The notes: generated by a model not told the origin, from the sequence alone. 64,000 nucleotides of DNA from Caballeronia sp. dw_276 (GCF_018449635.1 NZ_JAAVUV010000004.1:124001-188000); one strand, 5' to 3'. Counted from the first letter of the stretch, positions 9,126 to 17,802 are shown. Made by a program: numbers and translations.

Positions 9126-9485
9126 ATGACATCCAAACCGCTATTCAGGGTGCTTGCACCGGTCGCGCCCGCCATGGCCGACGACATCGTCCAGATCTGG
9201 TTCAACGACCAGCCGCTTAACGTGCCCAGCGGCCGTTCCGTCGCCGCTGCATTGCTCGCGGCAGGCGTGCAGCGGTTCCGCGCGACGCCGGTATCGGGCG
9301 CGCCGCGCGCACCGTACTGCATGATGGGCGCGTGCTTCGAATGCCTGGTCGAAATCGACGGGGTTCCGAGCCGGCAAAGTTGTCTCGTCTCGGTGCGCGA
9401 CGGCATGCGTATTCACTCGCAAGAAGGCGCGAGCGATCTTCCTCCAATGTCATATACGACCAAGGAGAGCGTTCATGGCCGCTGA
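9126..9485 (+). CDS. [2Fe-2S]-binding small subunit of a flavoprotein dehydrogenase (HcnA/opine-oxidase type)
   Basis: A 119-residue protein with a plant-type ferredoxin core. Cysteines are spaced C-x4-C-x2-C-x12-C (YCMMGACFECLVEIDG...SC, about residues 65-87), right for one [2Fe-2S] cluster. It has the length and layout of HcnA and of the small subunits of opine and D-hydroxyproline dehydrogenases. The 3' end overlaps the next gene by 11 bp. It likely passes electrons from the amine-oxidising flavin to the larger subunit at 9475. Confidence 0.88.
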   Translation: MTSKPLFRVLAPVAPAMADDIVQIWFNDQPLNVPSGRSVAAALLAAGVQRFRATPVSGAPRAPYCMMGACFECLVEIDGVPSRQSCLVSVRDGMRIHSQEGASDLPPMSYTTKESVHGR

Positions 9486-10869
9486 AACCATCGATGTCGC
9501 CGTGATCGGCGCAGGTCCCGCAGGGCTCGCAGCGGCAACACAGGCAGCGCGCGCGGGCCTGTCCGTTGTCGTGCTCGATGAACAGGAGTCGGTCGGCGGC
9601 CAGATTTATCGCGCGATAGAACGCAGCGATGCGCAGCGCCGCGAGATACTCGGTCCGGACTATCAGGCGGGCAGCGCGCTTGCCACGGCGTTCGCCCGTT
9701 CCGGCGCGCGTTACGTGCCGAACGCGTCCGTCTGGCAGGTAACGCGCGAGAAGACGGTGCATTACCTGAAAGACGGAAAGGTCGGCAGCTTCGAGGCAAA
9801 ACGCGTGGTGCTGGCGACCGGCGCGCTGGAGCGGCCATTCCCGATTCCGGGCTGGACCTTGCCCGGGGTATTGACCGCGGGCGCGGCGCAGATCCTGCTG
9901 AAAAGCGCGGGCGAAGTGCCGAGCGAACCGCCGGTTCTCGTCGGCTGCGGGCCGCTTCTGTATTTGCTTGGCTGGCAATACGTGCGTGCGGGCGTTCCGA
10001 TCCGCGCGCTTATCGATACCACTCGCCACGAGGATCGCTGGCGCGCGAAACGTCACATGGTGTCCGCGTTGCGCGCATGGCCGTACCTTAGCAAAGGCTT
10101 GCAACTGATGCGCACATTGCGCGATGCCGGCGTGCCCATGCACGAAGCCGCGGACGATCTGCGCGTGGAAGGCGTGATGGGTGAAGACGGTGCCGAGCGC
10201 GCCAATGCCCTGACGTTTTCGGTGCGCGGCGTGTCGCATCGCATCGAGGCGAAGGTGATCCTGCTGCATCAGGGCGTGGTGCCGAATACGCAGTTTTCGT
10301 TGTCGTTGCGGGCATCGCACACATGGGACGATGCGCAACTCTGCTTCACGCCAGTCACGGACAAATGGGGCGAACTCGATGTCCCAGGCATCTTCGTCGC
10401 GGGCGATGGCGGTGGCATCGGCGGCGCGCAGGCCGCGGAAATGCAGGGCGAAGTGACGGCTTTAGCCATCGCGGCGCAACTCCACGCCATCGATGAAAAG
10501 ACCCGCGATCAAAGCGCCTTGCCGCGTTTGCGGCGCCTCGCCGAAGTGATGCGCATCCGGCCGTTCCTTGACAGCCTTTATCGTCCGCGCGATGAAAACC
10601 GCGTGCCGAAAGACGAGGTCATTGTGTGCCGTTGCGAAGAAGTGACAGCGGGTCAACTCAGGCAATTCGTGGAACTGGGTTGTCTTGGACCGAACCAGGC
10701 GAAGTCTTTCGGCCGATGCGGCATGGGTCCGTGCCAGGGACGCATGTGCGGCCTGACGGTCACCGAGGTGATCGCCAATGCGCGCAGCGTTACACCGGAA
10801 ACCGTTGGCTATTACCGTATCCGTCCGCCGATCAAACCGCTCACGCTCGGAGAACTCGCCGGTGACTAA
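9475..10869 (+). CDS. FAD/NAD(P)-fold subunit with BFD-like iron-sulfur domain (HcnB/OoxA-like)
   Basis: A 464-residue protein. The N-terminal FAD motif is VIGAGPAGLAAATQAARAG, and a second nucleotide-binding glycine stretch is near residue 158 (VGCGPLLYLLG). The C-terminal BFD-like [2Fe-2S] domain has CRC at about 384-386 and a later RCGMGPCQGRMC cluster. This two-part arrangement defines the alpha subunit of octopine/nopaline oxidase, HcnB and D-hydroxyproline dehydrogenase. It overlaps both neighbouring genes and would form a complex with 9126 and 10862. Which amine is oxidised cannot be told from sequence. Confidence 0.9.
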   Translation: MAAETIDVAVIGAGPAGLAAATQAARAGLSVVVLDEQESVGGQIYRAIERSDAQRREILGPDYQAGSALATAFARSGARYVPNASVWQVTREKTVHYLKDGKVGSFEAKRVVLATGALERPFPIPGWTLPGVLTAGAAQILLKSAGEVPSEPPVLVGCGPLLYLLGWQYVRAGVPIRALIDTTRHEDRWRAKRHMVSALRAWPYLSKGLQLMRTLRDAGVPMHEAADDLRVEGVMGEDGAERANALTFSVRGVSHRIEAKVILLHQGVVPNTQFSLSLRASHTWDDAQLCFTPVTDKWGELDVPGIFVAGDGGGIGGAQAAEMQGEVTALAIAAQLHAIDEKTRDQSALPRLRRLAEVMRIRPFLDSLYRPRDENRVPKDEVIVCRCEEVTAGQLRQFVELGCLGPNQAKSFGRCGMGPCQGRMCGLTVTEVIANARSVTPETVGYYRIRPPIKPLTLGELAGD

Positions 10870-12013
10870 GCCCGCAGCGAACGAGTCGGACGTGCTGGTG
10901 ATCGGCGGCGGCTTGCATGGATCGAGCAGTGCGTTTCATCTCGCGCGCCGTGGTGCGAGCGTGACCGTGCTGGAGGCGGATTACATCGGACGGCATGCGT
11001 CGGGCGTGAACGCGGGCGGCGTGCGCACGCTCGGCCGCCCGGTGCCCGAGATTCCGCTGGCGCTGATGTCGCGCGAGATCTGGCACAACATTGTGGAGAC
11101 GGTCGGCGACGACGCCGGTTTCGTCGCGTCGGGCCAGCTCAAGATCGCGGAAACCGAAGCCGAACTCGACGAATGCCGCGAACGCGTGGCGCTATTGGAA
11201 TCGCATGGCTTCACGCATGAAAAGATCATCGATCGCGAGACGCTGCTTGAACTCGAGCCGGCAATCACGCCGCACGTGACCGGCGGTATCTGGGTCGAGC
11301 GCGATGGCTACGCGCTGCCGTTTCGCGCGACGACCGCGTTCCGGATCGGGGCCGAACGAAACGGCGCGGTGTTTCACGAAGGCACGCCCGTGACGCGTAT
11401 CGAACAACAAGGCGAACGATGGATCGCGCATACGCCACATGGTGATTTTTCTGCGGCGCAACTTGTTGTCACGGCGGGTGCATGGGCGGGTGAACTCGCG
11501 GCGCAAGTCGGCGAACCGGTTCCGGTCCATCCGGAAGGCCTGATGCTGATGGTCACGCATCGCGTGGCGCCGTTCTGTCGCGCGACGCTGGGTGCAACGG
11601 GCAGGCCGTTGTCGTTCAAGCAATTCGATAACGGCACAGTCGTGATCGGCGGGAAGTTGATTGGCATCGCCGATCTGCCGGGACGTCACGGCGAAGTTGA
11701 TTTCGTGCGGCTGGTGAAGAGCGCGAACACCGTCGTCGATCTGTTTCCACATCTGCGCCATCTCGGCATCAATCGCGCGTGGGCGGGCGTGGAAGCATTC
11801 ACCGATGACTCGCTGCCAGTGATCTCGCGCAGCAAACGTGCGTCGAACCTCACGTACTCGTTCGGATATTGCGGCAGCGGTTTCCAGCTTGGACCGGGCT
11901 GCGGCAAGCTGGTATCCGAACTGGTGCTGGACGGCGCGGCGTCGTTGCCGCTCGATGCGTTTGCCATCGACCGGTTCAACGGGTTAAATAGCGCACCGGC
12001 CGCGGTAAGTTGA
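10862..12013 (+). CDS. FAD-dependent oxidoreductase, DAO fold (HcnC/OoxB-like catalytic subunit)
   Basis: The frame is open further upstream, but the GTG at 10862 gives an 8-bp overlap with the previous gene and places the FAD motif VIGGGLHGSSSAFHLA at residues about 12-27, the normal position. That start gives 383 residues. The C-terminal flavin contact is SFGYCGSGFQLGPGCGKLVSELV. This is the beta, substrate-oxidising subunit in opine-oxidase and HcnC-type complexes. With 9126 and 9475 it makes a complete three-subunit membrane-linked dehydrogenase. The start choice is an inference; the family is firm. Confidence 0.9.
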   Translation: MTKPAANESDVLVIGGGLHGSSSAFHLARRGASVTVLEADYIGRHASGVNAGGVRTLGRPVPEIPLALMSREIWHNIVETVGDDAGFVASGQLKIAETEAELDECRERVALLESHGFTHEKIIDRETLLELEPAITPHVTGGIWVERDGYALPFRATTAFRIGAERNGAVFHEGTPVTRIEQQGERWIAHTPHGDFSAAQLVVTAGAWAGELAAQVGEPVPVHPEGLMLMVTHRVAPFCRATLGATGRPLSFKQFDNGTVVIGGKLIGIADLPGRHGEVDFVRLVKSANTVVDLFPHLRHLGINRAWAGVEAFTDDSLPVISRSKRASNLTYSFGYCGSGFQLGPGCGKLVSELVLDGAASLPLDAFAIDRFNGLNSAPAAVS

Positions 12014-12045
12014 ACGCAGCCATTTTTAATTTCAAAAGGAACCCT

Positions 12046-12402
12046 ATGAGCGATATCGTCAGGATCGAAACCAATCAACGCATGAGCCGGGTTGTGAAAG
12101 CAGCGGGGCTCGTGTTTATCGGCGGCCAGACATCGAATGACCGCACGCCCGATGTCAAACTGCAGACGCAACAAGTGCTGGCGAAGATCGATGGATTTCT
12201 CGCTCAAGCTGGCATTGACAAGACGCGGCTGATCTCCGCGCAGATCTGGCTCGCGGATATTGCCCGCGACTTTGCCGGCATGAACGAAGTGTGGGACGCG
12301 TGGGTCGCGCCGGGTTGCGCGCCGACGCGGGCAACGGTCGAGTCGAAGCTCGCCGCACCTGACTTGCTGGTCGAAATCACCGTGACCGCATTGGGCGAAT
12401 GA
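12046..12402 (+). CDS. RidA-family imine/enamine deaminase
   Basis: A 118-residue protein of the RidA (YjgF/UK114) family. The ATG at 12046 follows AAAAGGA with 5-bp spacing; a longer reading from TTG at 12010 is less likely. It keeps the family motif with the substrate arginine, PTRATVESKLAAPDLLVEI, and the carboxyl-end glutamate. RidA proteins hydrolyse reactive 2-imino acids to 2-oxo acids and ammonia. Its place as last gene of an operon encoding two flavin amine oxidases is biochemically sensible, because those enzymes release imines. Confidence 0.93.
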   Translation: MSDIVRIETNQRMSRVVKAAGLVFIGGQTSNDRTPDVKLQTQQVLAKIDGFLAQAGIDKTRLISAQIWLADIARDFAGMNEVWDAWVAPGCAPTRATVESKLAAPDLLVEITVTALGE

Positions 12403-12407
12403 TGCTT

Positions 12408-12445
12408 GCGGCCGCTGCGCATTAATTCGCACCGGCCGCGTTTAA
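12408..12445 (+). terminator. Hairpin terminator of the amine-catabolism operon
   Basis: Two 12-base arms (12408-12419 and 12428-12439) pair at 11 of 12 positions around the 8-base loop CATTAATT. The sequence GTTTAA follows. The hairpin starts 6 bp after the ridA stop. The stem is strong, but the U tract has only three T, so Rho may assist. Confidence 0.55.
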
Positions 12446-12592
12446 CGGCTAGAAGCCGGTGGTGGTTCGCATGCCGGCAATGGCTTCGTCGCGTACACGA
12501 ATCGATGGGTTGTTGGGATCAGGAGCGCCGGCCGGAACGCAGATACAATTCGGCAGCGCCTGATTTGTCCAACACCGTCCAGATTCCATCCA

Positions 12593-13657
12593 ATGCGTAA
12601 TCCATCCCGGGCCGTACTTCTCGGCCCGCTCCTGAAGGGCGTTTCGCGGTCCTTCTACCTCACCCTTCGTGTGCTGCCTGTCGGGATGCGCGATCCGATC
12701 GGGCTCGCCTACTTGCTGGCACGGGCTGCGGACACGATCGCGGATACTTCGCTGATCTCGCCAAAGCAGCGGCTGGAGTTGTTGTTATCGCTGCGAAAAC
12801 TGGTGAACGGCGCGCCTGATGACGGCACATTGACTCAGCGTCTCGCGCAAGAAGTCGCGGGCCAGCAAAGCCTTGCCGACGAGAAAGTGCTGCTCGAATC
12901 GCTTGGCGGCGCGTTGACCGTGCTCTCTCAGTTGAGCGATCCGGACCGGGACGCGGTGCGCGGGATCGTGACCACGCTGACGCAGGGCATGGAATTCGAT
13001 CTGCACACGTTCCCGGACGAATCGTCGGGCCGCATTGCTGCACTCAGCACACTCGAAGAGCTCGATACGTACACATACCTGGTCGCGGGTTGCGTCGGCG
13101 AATTCTGGACCCGGATGACCTATGCCCACATGCCGGGCACATTGACGGGCGAGCCTGAAACAACGCTGGCGAACGGAGTTCGTTTCGGAAAAGCGCTGCA
13201 AATGACCAATGTGCTGCGGGATTGCAGCAAGGACCTGCGCATCGGCCGTTGTTATCTTCCAGTGCCAATGCTCGATCGATACGGCCTGACGCCCGAGGAC
13301 CTGCTCAAGCCGGGCGCGTCGCTTCGTTCGCAACCGCTGTTGTTTGAACTGTTGCGCTTGACGCTGGATCATTATCGCGCGGCTGTCGACTATACGTTCG
13401 CCATTCCCGCATTGTCGGTCCGGCTCAGGCTTTCTTGTTTGTGGCCGGTGTTGATCGGGCTGGAAACACTCGTGCTGCTCGTCAACAACGATGACTGGCT
13501 CGACCCCGCGAAAATTTCGAAGATCGGCCGCAACAAGGTGTACAGGATCGTTGCTGGTTCGACGCTGCTCGAGCCATCTAATCGAATGCTGCGCGCGTGG
13601 ACTGACCGGCTGATCGCGCGTATTGATGCGCGCCTGAACCGTCAGGAAATCAGCTAA
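12593..13657 (+). CDS. Squalene/phytoene synthase-family protein
   Basis: A 354-residue head-to-head prenyl synthase. The first aspartate-rich region is AADTIADT (about 42-49) and the second is NVLRDCSKDLRIGRCYLP (about 205-222), the two Mg-diphosphate-binding motifs of squalene and presqualene-diphosphate synthases. A hydrophobic C-terminal segment (LWPVLIGLETLVLLVN) may associate with the membrane. It would condense two farnesyl diphosphates toward squalene, a hopanoid precursor. No other hpn gene is adjacent, so it is an orphan here. The product is inferred from family and could be dehydrosqualene. Confidence 0.88.
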   Translation: MRNPSRAVLLGPLLKGVSRSFYLTLRVLPVGMRDPIGLAYLLARAADTIADTSLISPKQRLELLLSLRKLVNGAPDDGTLTQRLAQEVAGQQSLADEKVLLESLGGALTVLSQLSDPDRDAVRGIVTTLTQGMEFDLHTFPDESSGRIAALSTLEELDTYTYLVAGCVGEFWTRMTYAHMPGTLTGEPETTLANGVRFGKALQMTNVLRDCSKDLRIGRCYLPVPMLDRYGLTPEDLLKPGASLRSQPLLFELLRLTLDHYRAAVDYTFAIPALSVRLRLSCLWPVLIGLETLVLLVNNDDWLDPAKISKIGRNKVYRIVAGSTLLEPSNRMLRAWTDRLIARIDARLNRQEIS

Positions 13658-13782
13658 CCGGGGCGCCGGTTCCTGCGGGTGCGGCAGGGCGGATATCATA
13701 TGGGTCGTCGTTCTCACATGACGACTCTTCGCCCGGCTCACGCCGGACCAGAATTCAAGTAGCAGCACCGGCTCTGTCACGC

Positions 13783-14475
13783 ATGAACTCCACTCCAGAT
13801 ATCCCCTCGCGTCCCGCAATGCGTTCCCTGACCCCTCTGGAGGCGCGCGTGCTGGGCGTGCTTGTCGAGAAGCAGCACACGGTGCCGGACGCTTATCCGC
13901 TGTCTGTCAATGCACTGACGCTTGGTTGCAATCAGAAGACCGCCCGGTCGCCGGTGATGAACGTAACGGAAGCCGATGTGCTCACGGCTATCGACGAGCT
14001 CAAGCGCCTGAGCCTCGTATTCGAGGGCAGCAGCAGCCGCGTACCGCGCTTCGAGCACAACATCACGCGTTCGCTGAGCGTTCCGAGCCAGGCAGCGGCA
14101 TTGTTGACCACCTTGATATTGCGTGGTCCGCAGACGCCCGCCGAGTTGCGCCTGAACGCCGCGCGTTTGCACGGTTTTGCCGATATATCGTCGGTGGAAG
14201 CCTTCCTCGATGAACTCGCTGTGAACGATCCGCCCCGCGTGATCAAATTGCCGCGTACGCCTGGAGAGCGCGAAAGCCGATGGGCACATCTGTTGTGTGG
14301 CGAAGTTACGGTCAGTGACGTACCGGCTGGCGCAATCACCGACGATTCGGTTTCTTTCAACGACTTCGATATGTTGAAGGCGGAGCAGAAGCGGTTAGCC
14401 GAAGAAGTGTTGCGCTTGCGCGCGCTGGTCGAGAGGATGGCAGCGGAGCTAGGAATCAAGACCGATGGAGATTGA
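13783..14475 (+). CDS. YceH/DUF480-family protein
   Basis: A 230-residue protein of the conserved YceH family. It begins the family core with LTPLEARVLGVLVEKQHTVPDAYPLS and contains NQKTARSPVMNVTEADV, both hallmarks. The fold is two winged-helix-like modules, and the C-terminus is a short coiled coil (ML KAEQKRLAEEVLRLRALVERM region). The biochemical role is not established. It stands alone, followed immediately by an intrinsic terminator. Confidence 0.93.
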   Translation: MNSTPDIPSRPAMRSLTPLEARVLGVLVEKQHTVPDAYPLSVNALTLGCNQKTARSPVMNVTEADVLTAIDELKRLSLVFEGSSSRVPRFEHNITRSLSVPSQAAALLTTLILRGPQTPAELRLNAARLHGFADISSVEAFLDELAVNDPPRVIKLPRTPGERESRWAHLLCGEVTVSDVPAGAITDDSVSFNDFDMLKAEQKRLAEEVLRLRALVERMAAELGIKTDGD

Positions 14476-14485
14476 GCGGACGGAC

Positions 14486-14508
14486 GAGGCGCGTTCAAGC
14501 GCCTCTTT
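14486..14508 (+). terminator. Intrinsic terminator after yceH
   Basis: GAGGCGC and GCGCCTC pair perfectly around the 6-base loop GTTCAA and are followed by TTTC. The hairpin begins 11 bp after the yceH stop codon. The stem is short but entirely GC-rich. Confidence 0.6.
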
Positions 14509-15738
14509 CATAAGATGCGCGTAGATAATAATCAGGAATCCGATATTAATCGTCTTATGACAAGAACAGATCCAGCCGGCGAAAAACGGTTGCGATTCAC
14601 GCGTCACGAACGTCAGTTCGTGCGAAGGAATCCCTACGCCCAAAATCCGTAATCTTGATAATGCGTGCATCAGGCCCAATAAAACACTTTGTTGAGCCGC
14701 TTACCGATTTCACACAGCGGACACGCATTAATAGTCTGATCATTCCAACGAAGAGCATGCTCCGCGTAACACCGTGTGCCGAACAATTGGTTTAGAAAAG
14801 CCGAATTAATACGTTTGGAAAATGTGTGCAAAAGCAAATTTGCGGCACTAATTGCACGGATTGGTCCAGTAATAAGTACGTCAATGACAGTGAGGTATAG
14901 GTAATATATACGGCTAAATCTTATTGGTCTAAGGGTTCTCGCGCGTCTTAATTGTATGAAGATAAGTCTATTCTGTGCTACATGCGCGCCGCTTTGCTTG
15001 AGATAAGACGAAAAAAATCCTTCGCATTTGATTACATCGAAGCTGATTTGTCAGATTAATACAGAATATGAATTTCATCATACAATTATAATTTACCGAT
15101 TCAACCCATATTCCATTTCATTAGAAAGCGATTTCCGAATTTAATACCGCGAGTTTCAGTTAAGGGTCAGAAGAAATATAATTTTTGCTGAAATCATCCT
15201 ATTAATGTCCGGCCAGTTTGAGTAAATATTTTTGCGTCGCAACAGGTCGTGGGAAGAATTTCGCTATTTAACTGAATATTACTGATTCGTTTGTGGTCTA
15301 GCGCACATACCGGGTACATTTACACCCGTGGTCAGTGGGAAAGGTAGACTTTGCCGAATCGCTCCAGTAAGCGGCATACTCGGTTAAACGTTTGCGTAAT
15401 AGACATTACGGCGACTGCTTTGACAGCCGCGATACCGGGGTCGGGTTCGCACGCAAGTGTTCCAAGTGCACGACGAAGGCGTGTGGTCACATAGGTGACT
15501 GCAAGCGTCAGCTATGCCTTCGCATTCGTGATCCCAGGTCGCAAGCAGTCCCAATCGTTTAGAGCGCCATCTGTTACTGAGCACGGAATGGGTCAAATAA
15601 TTCATTGGGTTAGTTAGATATACGAAGTAAATAAAGCGTTTCGGGCGCCCCCGCGCCCAACAGCATTTCGTGTGTCGAAAACTAAAAATCATTTGCTTAT
15701 TTTCTGTCGGGCTTTTCTCGACAGTGGACGAACTCGCC
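14509..15738. other. AT-rich non-coding gap of about 1.2 kb
   Basis: No credible gene is visible. The stretch is clearly AT-rich against its surroundings, especially about 14800-15300, and becomes GC-richer again from about 15340. A small hairpin, GGGCGC-CCCC-GCGCCC (15643-15658), sits about 80 bp before the next start codon. The stretch probably holds the promoter and upstream control region of the glycoside-hydrolase-like gene. It could also be foreign DNA silenced by H-NS-like proteins (inference). Confidence 0.5.
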
Positions 15739-17322
15739 ATGATCAAACGACGTCAATTTCTTGGTTGCCTTACCGCGGTCGGTGGCAGCTATCTTCTAAC
15801 CGCATGTGGCGGTGGCTCGAGCGATGGAATCGGTAACGCCGGTGCAGTCGCAAACAGCGCAACGAACGGCGCCGCAGTCGGAAACGCAGTCGCCAATGCC
15901 GCAACCACGGCATCTGCCAACGGCGCTAGCTTGCCTTCGGGATCCTCGATCACAGATAACTCTGGCAACGTCTGGACGCTTTCAGGAGGGGTGGTCTACA
16001 AGAACGGTTCGGTTGCAGGCGTCAACTACAACGCCGCTTTGGTGCTCTGGTATGGCGGCACCATCTATCACCAGAACACTGGCGGCCAGTTTTACTCGTG
16101 GACCGGTTCCGCATGGTCAGCCAGTCTCGATCCGCGCACGGCAGGCACTTCTGCAGATGGCGCGACCATTCCGTCGGGGTCGGTGCTGATCGACAAGCTA
16201 GGCCGCAAGTGGACAGTAAGCAGTGGTGTCATCTATAGAGACGGCACAGTCGTCGGCGTCAACTACAACGTGGCTTTGCTGCTTTGGTACGGTGGCGTGA
16301 TGTGGCACAAGAACACCGGCGGCCAATTCTATGTATGGACCGATGCCGCAGGGTGGCTGGCATCTGCGGATCCGCGCACTCCCGTCGCCGCTACCGCCGG
16401 CAGCTTTTTCGGCGTGAACGGTCACTGGGACTACACCTATACCCCGGCTCAGATCATCTCCATTTTGAAGAGCATGGGCTGCAAGAGTTATCGTGTGGGA
16501 TGCAGCGACGACCCGAAGCAGCTTGCCGCTGTGGCAAAACTCGCAGCTGCGTTTCAGTCCGCTGGCATGACGCTGCTGGTGCTCATCAACCAGGGCATGA
16601 CCGATGCCAGTGGCAATGTGCTGAAGGGCGAGAGCGTCGCGTACAACCAGGGGTACATGGTTGGATCGACGGTAGCGAATGCGCTCAAGCAATATGGCGT
16701 GACGATGTACGAATGCGGCAACGAGCTGACGCGACAAAACTCTACTATCCTGAACTTCACGGAAGCGGGCACCAAGGCTGTCGATTTCAATAATGCGAAT
16801 TGGCCCGCCATGCGTGGCGTCATGCGCGGCATGATAGACGGGGTGAAATCGGTACAGTCGAACGCGAAATGCGGCATCAACTTCTGTGTCGCGGACGTCG
16901 GCGCGGCCGATGCGTTGTGGGAAGGCACGCAACCAGATGGAACCCGCGGTTATCCGAAAGTTCGCTGGGACATCACAACGTGGCACAACTACGAAGTGTA
17001 TGGCGACATCTTCAATATCGGCACTGACGGCGCAGGCCCGGGCTTCGATCTACCTACGTACTGCAAGGCGCGCTACGGTGTTCCGTTCATGATCACGGAG
17101 TGGAACACGGGTCCGGAGCAAACGCAGGCTTATCGGGCGAATTACATCACGTCGCAGTTGGGGAATTTCTACGCGGCGAGAAAGACCCACAACATTCTTT
17201 CTGTGATGTATTACGTACTCGATAGCGGAAACAGCACGTACGGCATCATGATCAATGGTGCCCCACTCAGTGCGCCGTATGCGGCGTTCACCGGCTTTAC
17301 AGCGTCGCATGCGGATGTCTGA
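15739..17322 (+). CDS. Exported Tat/lipoprotein glycoside hydrolase-like protein with two tandem modules
   Basis: The ATG at 15739 gives 527 residues starting MIKRRQFLGCLTAVGG, a twin-arginine signal that ends in a lipobox (LLTAC). Next come an Ala/Asn/Gly linker, two homologous modules at residues 62-134 and 141-214, and a TIM-barrel-like domain from about residue 220. The barrel carries GNE (E329, candidate acid/base) and ITEWN (E454, candidate nucleophile), the clan GH-A pattern. It therefore probably cleaves or binds polysaccharide at the cell surface. The exact GH family is not determined. It lies at the edge of the EPS region and ends at a hairpin. Confidence 0.75.
   Translation: MIKRRQFLGCLTAVGGSYLLTACGGGSSDGIGNAGAVANSATNGAAVGNAVANAATTASANGASLPSGSSITDNSGNVWTLSGGVVYKNGSVAGVNYNAALVLWYGGTIYHQNTGGQFYSWTGSAWSASLDPRTAGTSADGATIPSGSVLIDKLGRKWTVSSGVIYRDGTVVGVNYNVALLLWYGGVMWHKNTGGQFYVWTDAAGWLASADPRTPVAATAGSFFGVNGHWDYTYTPAQIISILKSMGCKSYRVGCSDDPKQLAAVAKLAAAFQSAGMTLLVLINQGMTDASGNVLKGESVAYNQGYMVGSTVANALKQYGVTMYECGNELTRQNSTILNFTEAGTKAVDFNNANWPAMRGVMRGMIDGVKSVQSNAKCGINFCVADVGAADALWEGTQPDGTRGYPKVRWDITTWHNYEVYGDIFNIGTDGAGPGFDLPTYCKARYGVPFMITEWNTGPEQTQAYRANYITSQLGNFYAARKTHNILSVMYYVLDSGNSTYGIMINGAPLSAPYAAFTGFTASHADV
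15922..16380 (+). repeat. Two tandem 73-74-residue modules within the hydrolase-like gene
   Basis: Copy 1 (15922-16140) and copy 2 (16159-16380) encode closely similar modules, beginning GASLPSGS and GATIPSGS and ending with S-x-DPRT/P. Shared landmarks are VNYN-ALxLWYGG and NTGGQFY. The pattern suggests an aromatic-rich carbohydrate-binding module duplicated in tandem. The two are clearly diverged in DNA sequence, so the duplication is not recent. Confidence 0.8.
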
Positions 17323-17361
17323 GACCAAGCTTTGGTAAGTCGATTGTTCGAGGTTACAAGG

Positions 17362-17393
17362 GCCGGGGTAGCGTTGCGCTATCCCGGCTCTTT
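17362..17393 (+). terminator. Hairpin terminator after the hydrolase-like gene
   Basis: The 12-base arms GCCGGGGTAGCG and CGCTATCCCGGC pair fully, with one G-U wobble, around the loop TTG. TCTTTG follows. The hairpin begins 39 bp after the stop codon. Confidence 0.6.
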
Positions 17394-17637
17394 GCATCTG
17401 CAATGCGGGCGAACTATTCCAGCGCCGTGCCATCAAATTCCCTTGCTCGCTTCTTGCTCAATCTGGATCGGCACGCCACATTCTCTGCTTGCAGTGAACG
17501 TGCGAGTCGTAAGAAGATTGGCGGCAACGATTGCATCAACCGCTGTAAAGTGTGAACTGTCCGGCTGACGTTGGTATTGGCCGCTTTCCATTGCATTCCC
17601 ATTCACCCACATCGTCACTCGACCCCGCCCTATACGC

Positions 17638-17802
17638 ATGAGCGCGCAGATGAAGCCGATCAAATTTGCCAATGCCAAGTCTATCTTCGGCTTGGCCGTC
17701 ATGGTGTTTCTGCTCGTCGTGACGGCAGTGTGGCTTAGTCTGGGTGGGATCTTTACGCGGAAAGGCAGGGAGTGTTTCAGGAATATCTTCGGCAACAAAT
17801 AG
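17638..17802 (+). CDS. Possible small single-span membrane protein (54 residues)
   Basis: A short frame starting MSAQMKPIKFANAK continues into one strongly hydrophobic helix (about residues 16-38, IFGLAVMVFLLVVTAVWL) and a basic tail (TRKGRECFR). The positive-outside, single-span layout looks like a real small membrane protein. No convincing Shine-Dalgarno site is visible before either ATG (17638 or 17650). It lies alone between the hydrolase terminator and the convergent TupA-like gene. Only the sequence character supports it. Confidence 0.4.
   Translation: MSAQMKPIKFANAKSIFGLAVMVFLLVVTAVWLSLGGIFTRKGRECFRNIFGNK

Noticed and set aside
9126..12013. Cyanide synthase HcnABC
   Set aside because: Sizes and domains fit HcnABC, but the same layout is shared by opine and D-hydroxyproline dehydrogenases. 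The ABC importer and RidA favour a catabolic oxidase over cyanide production.
15384..15746. Minus-strand 120-codon frame in the AT-rich gap
   Set aside because: No ribosome site, no conserved motif, and it overlaps the start of the hydrolase-like gene.
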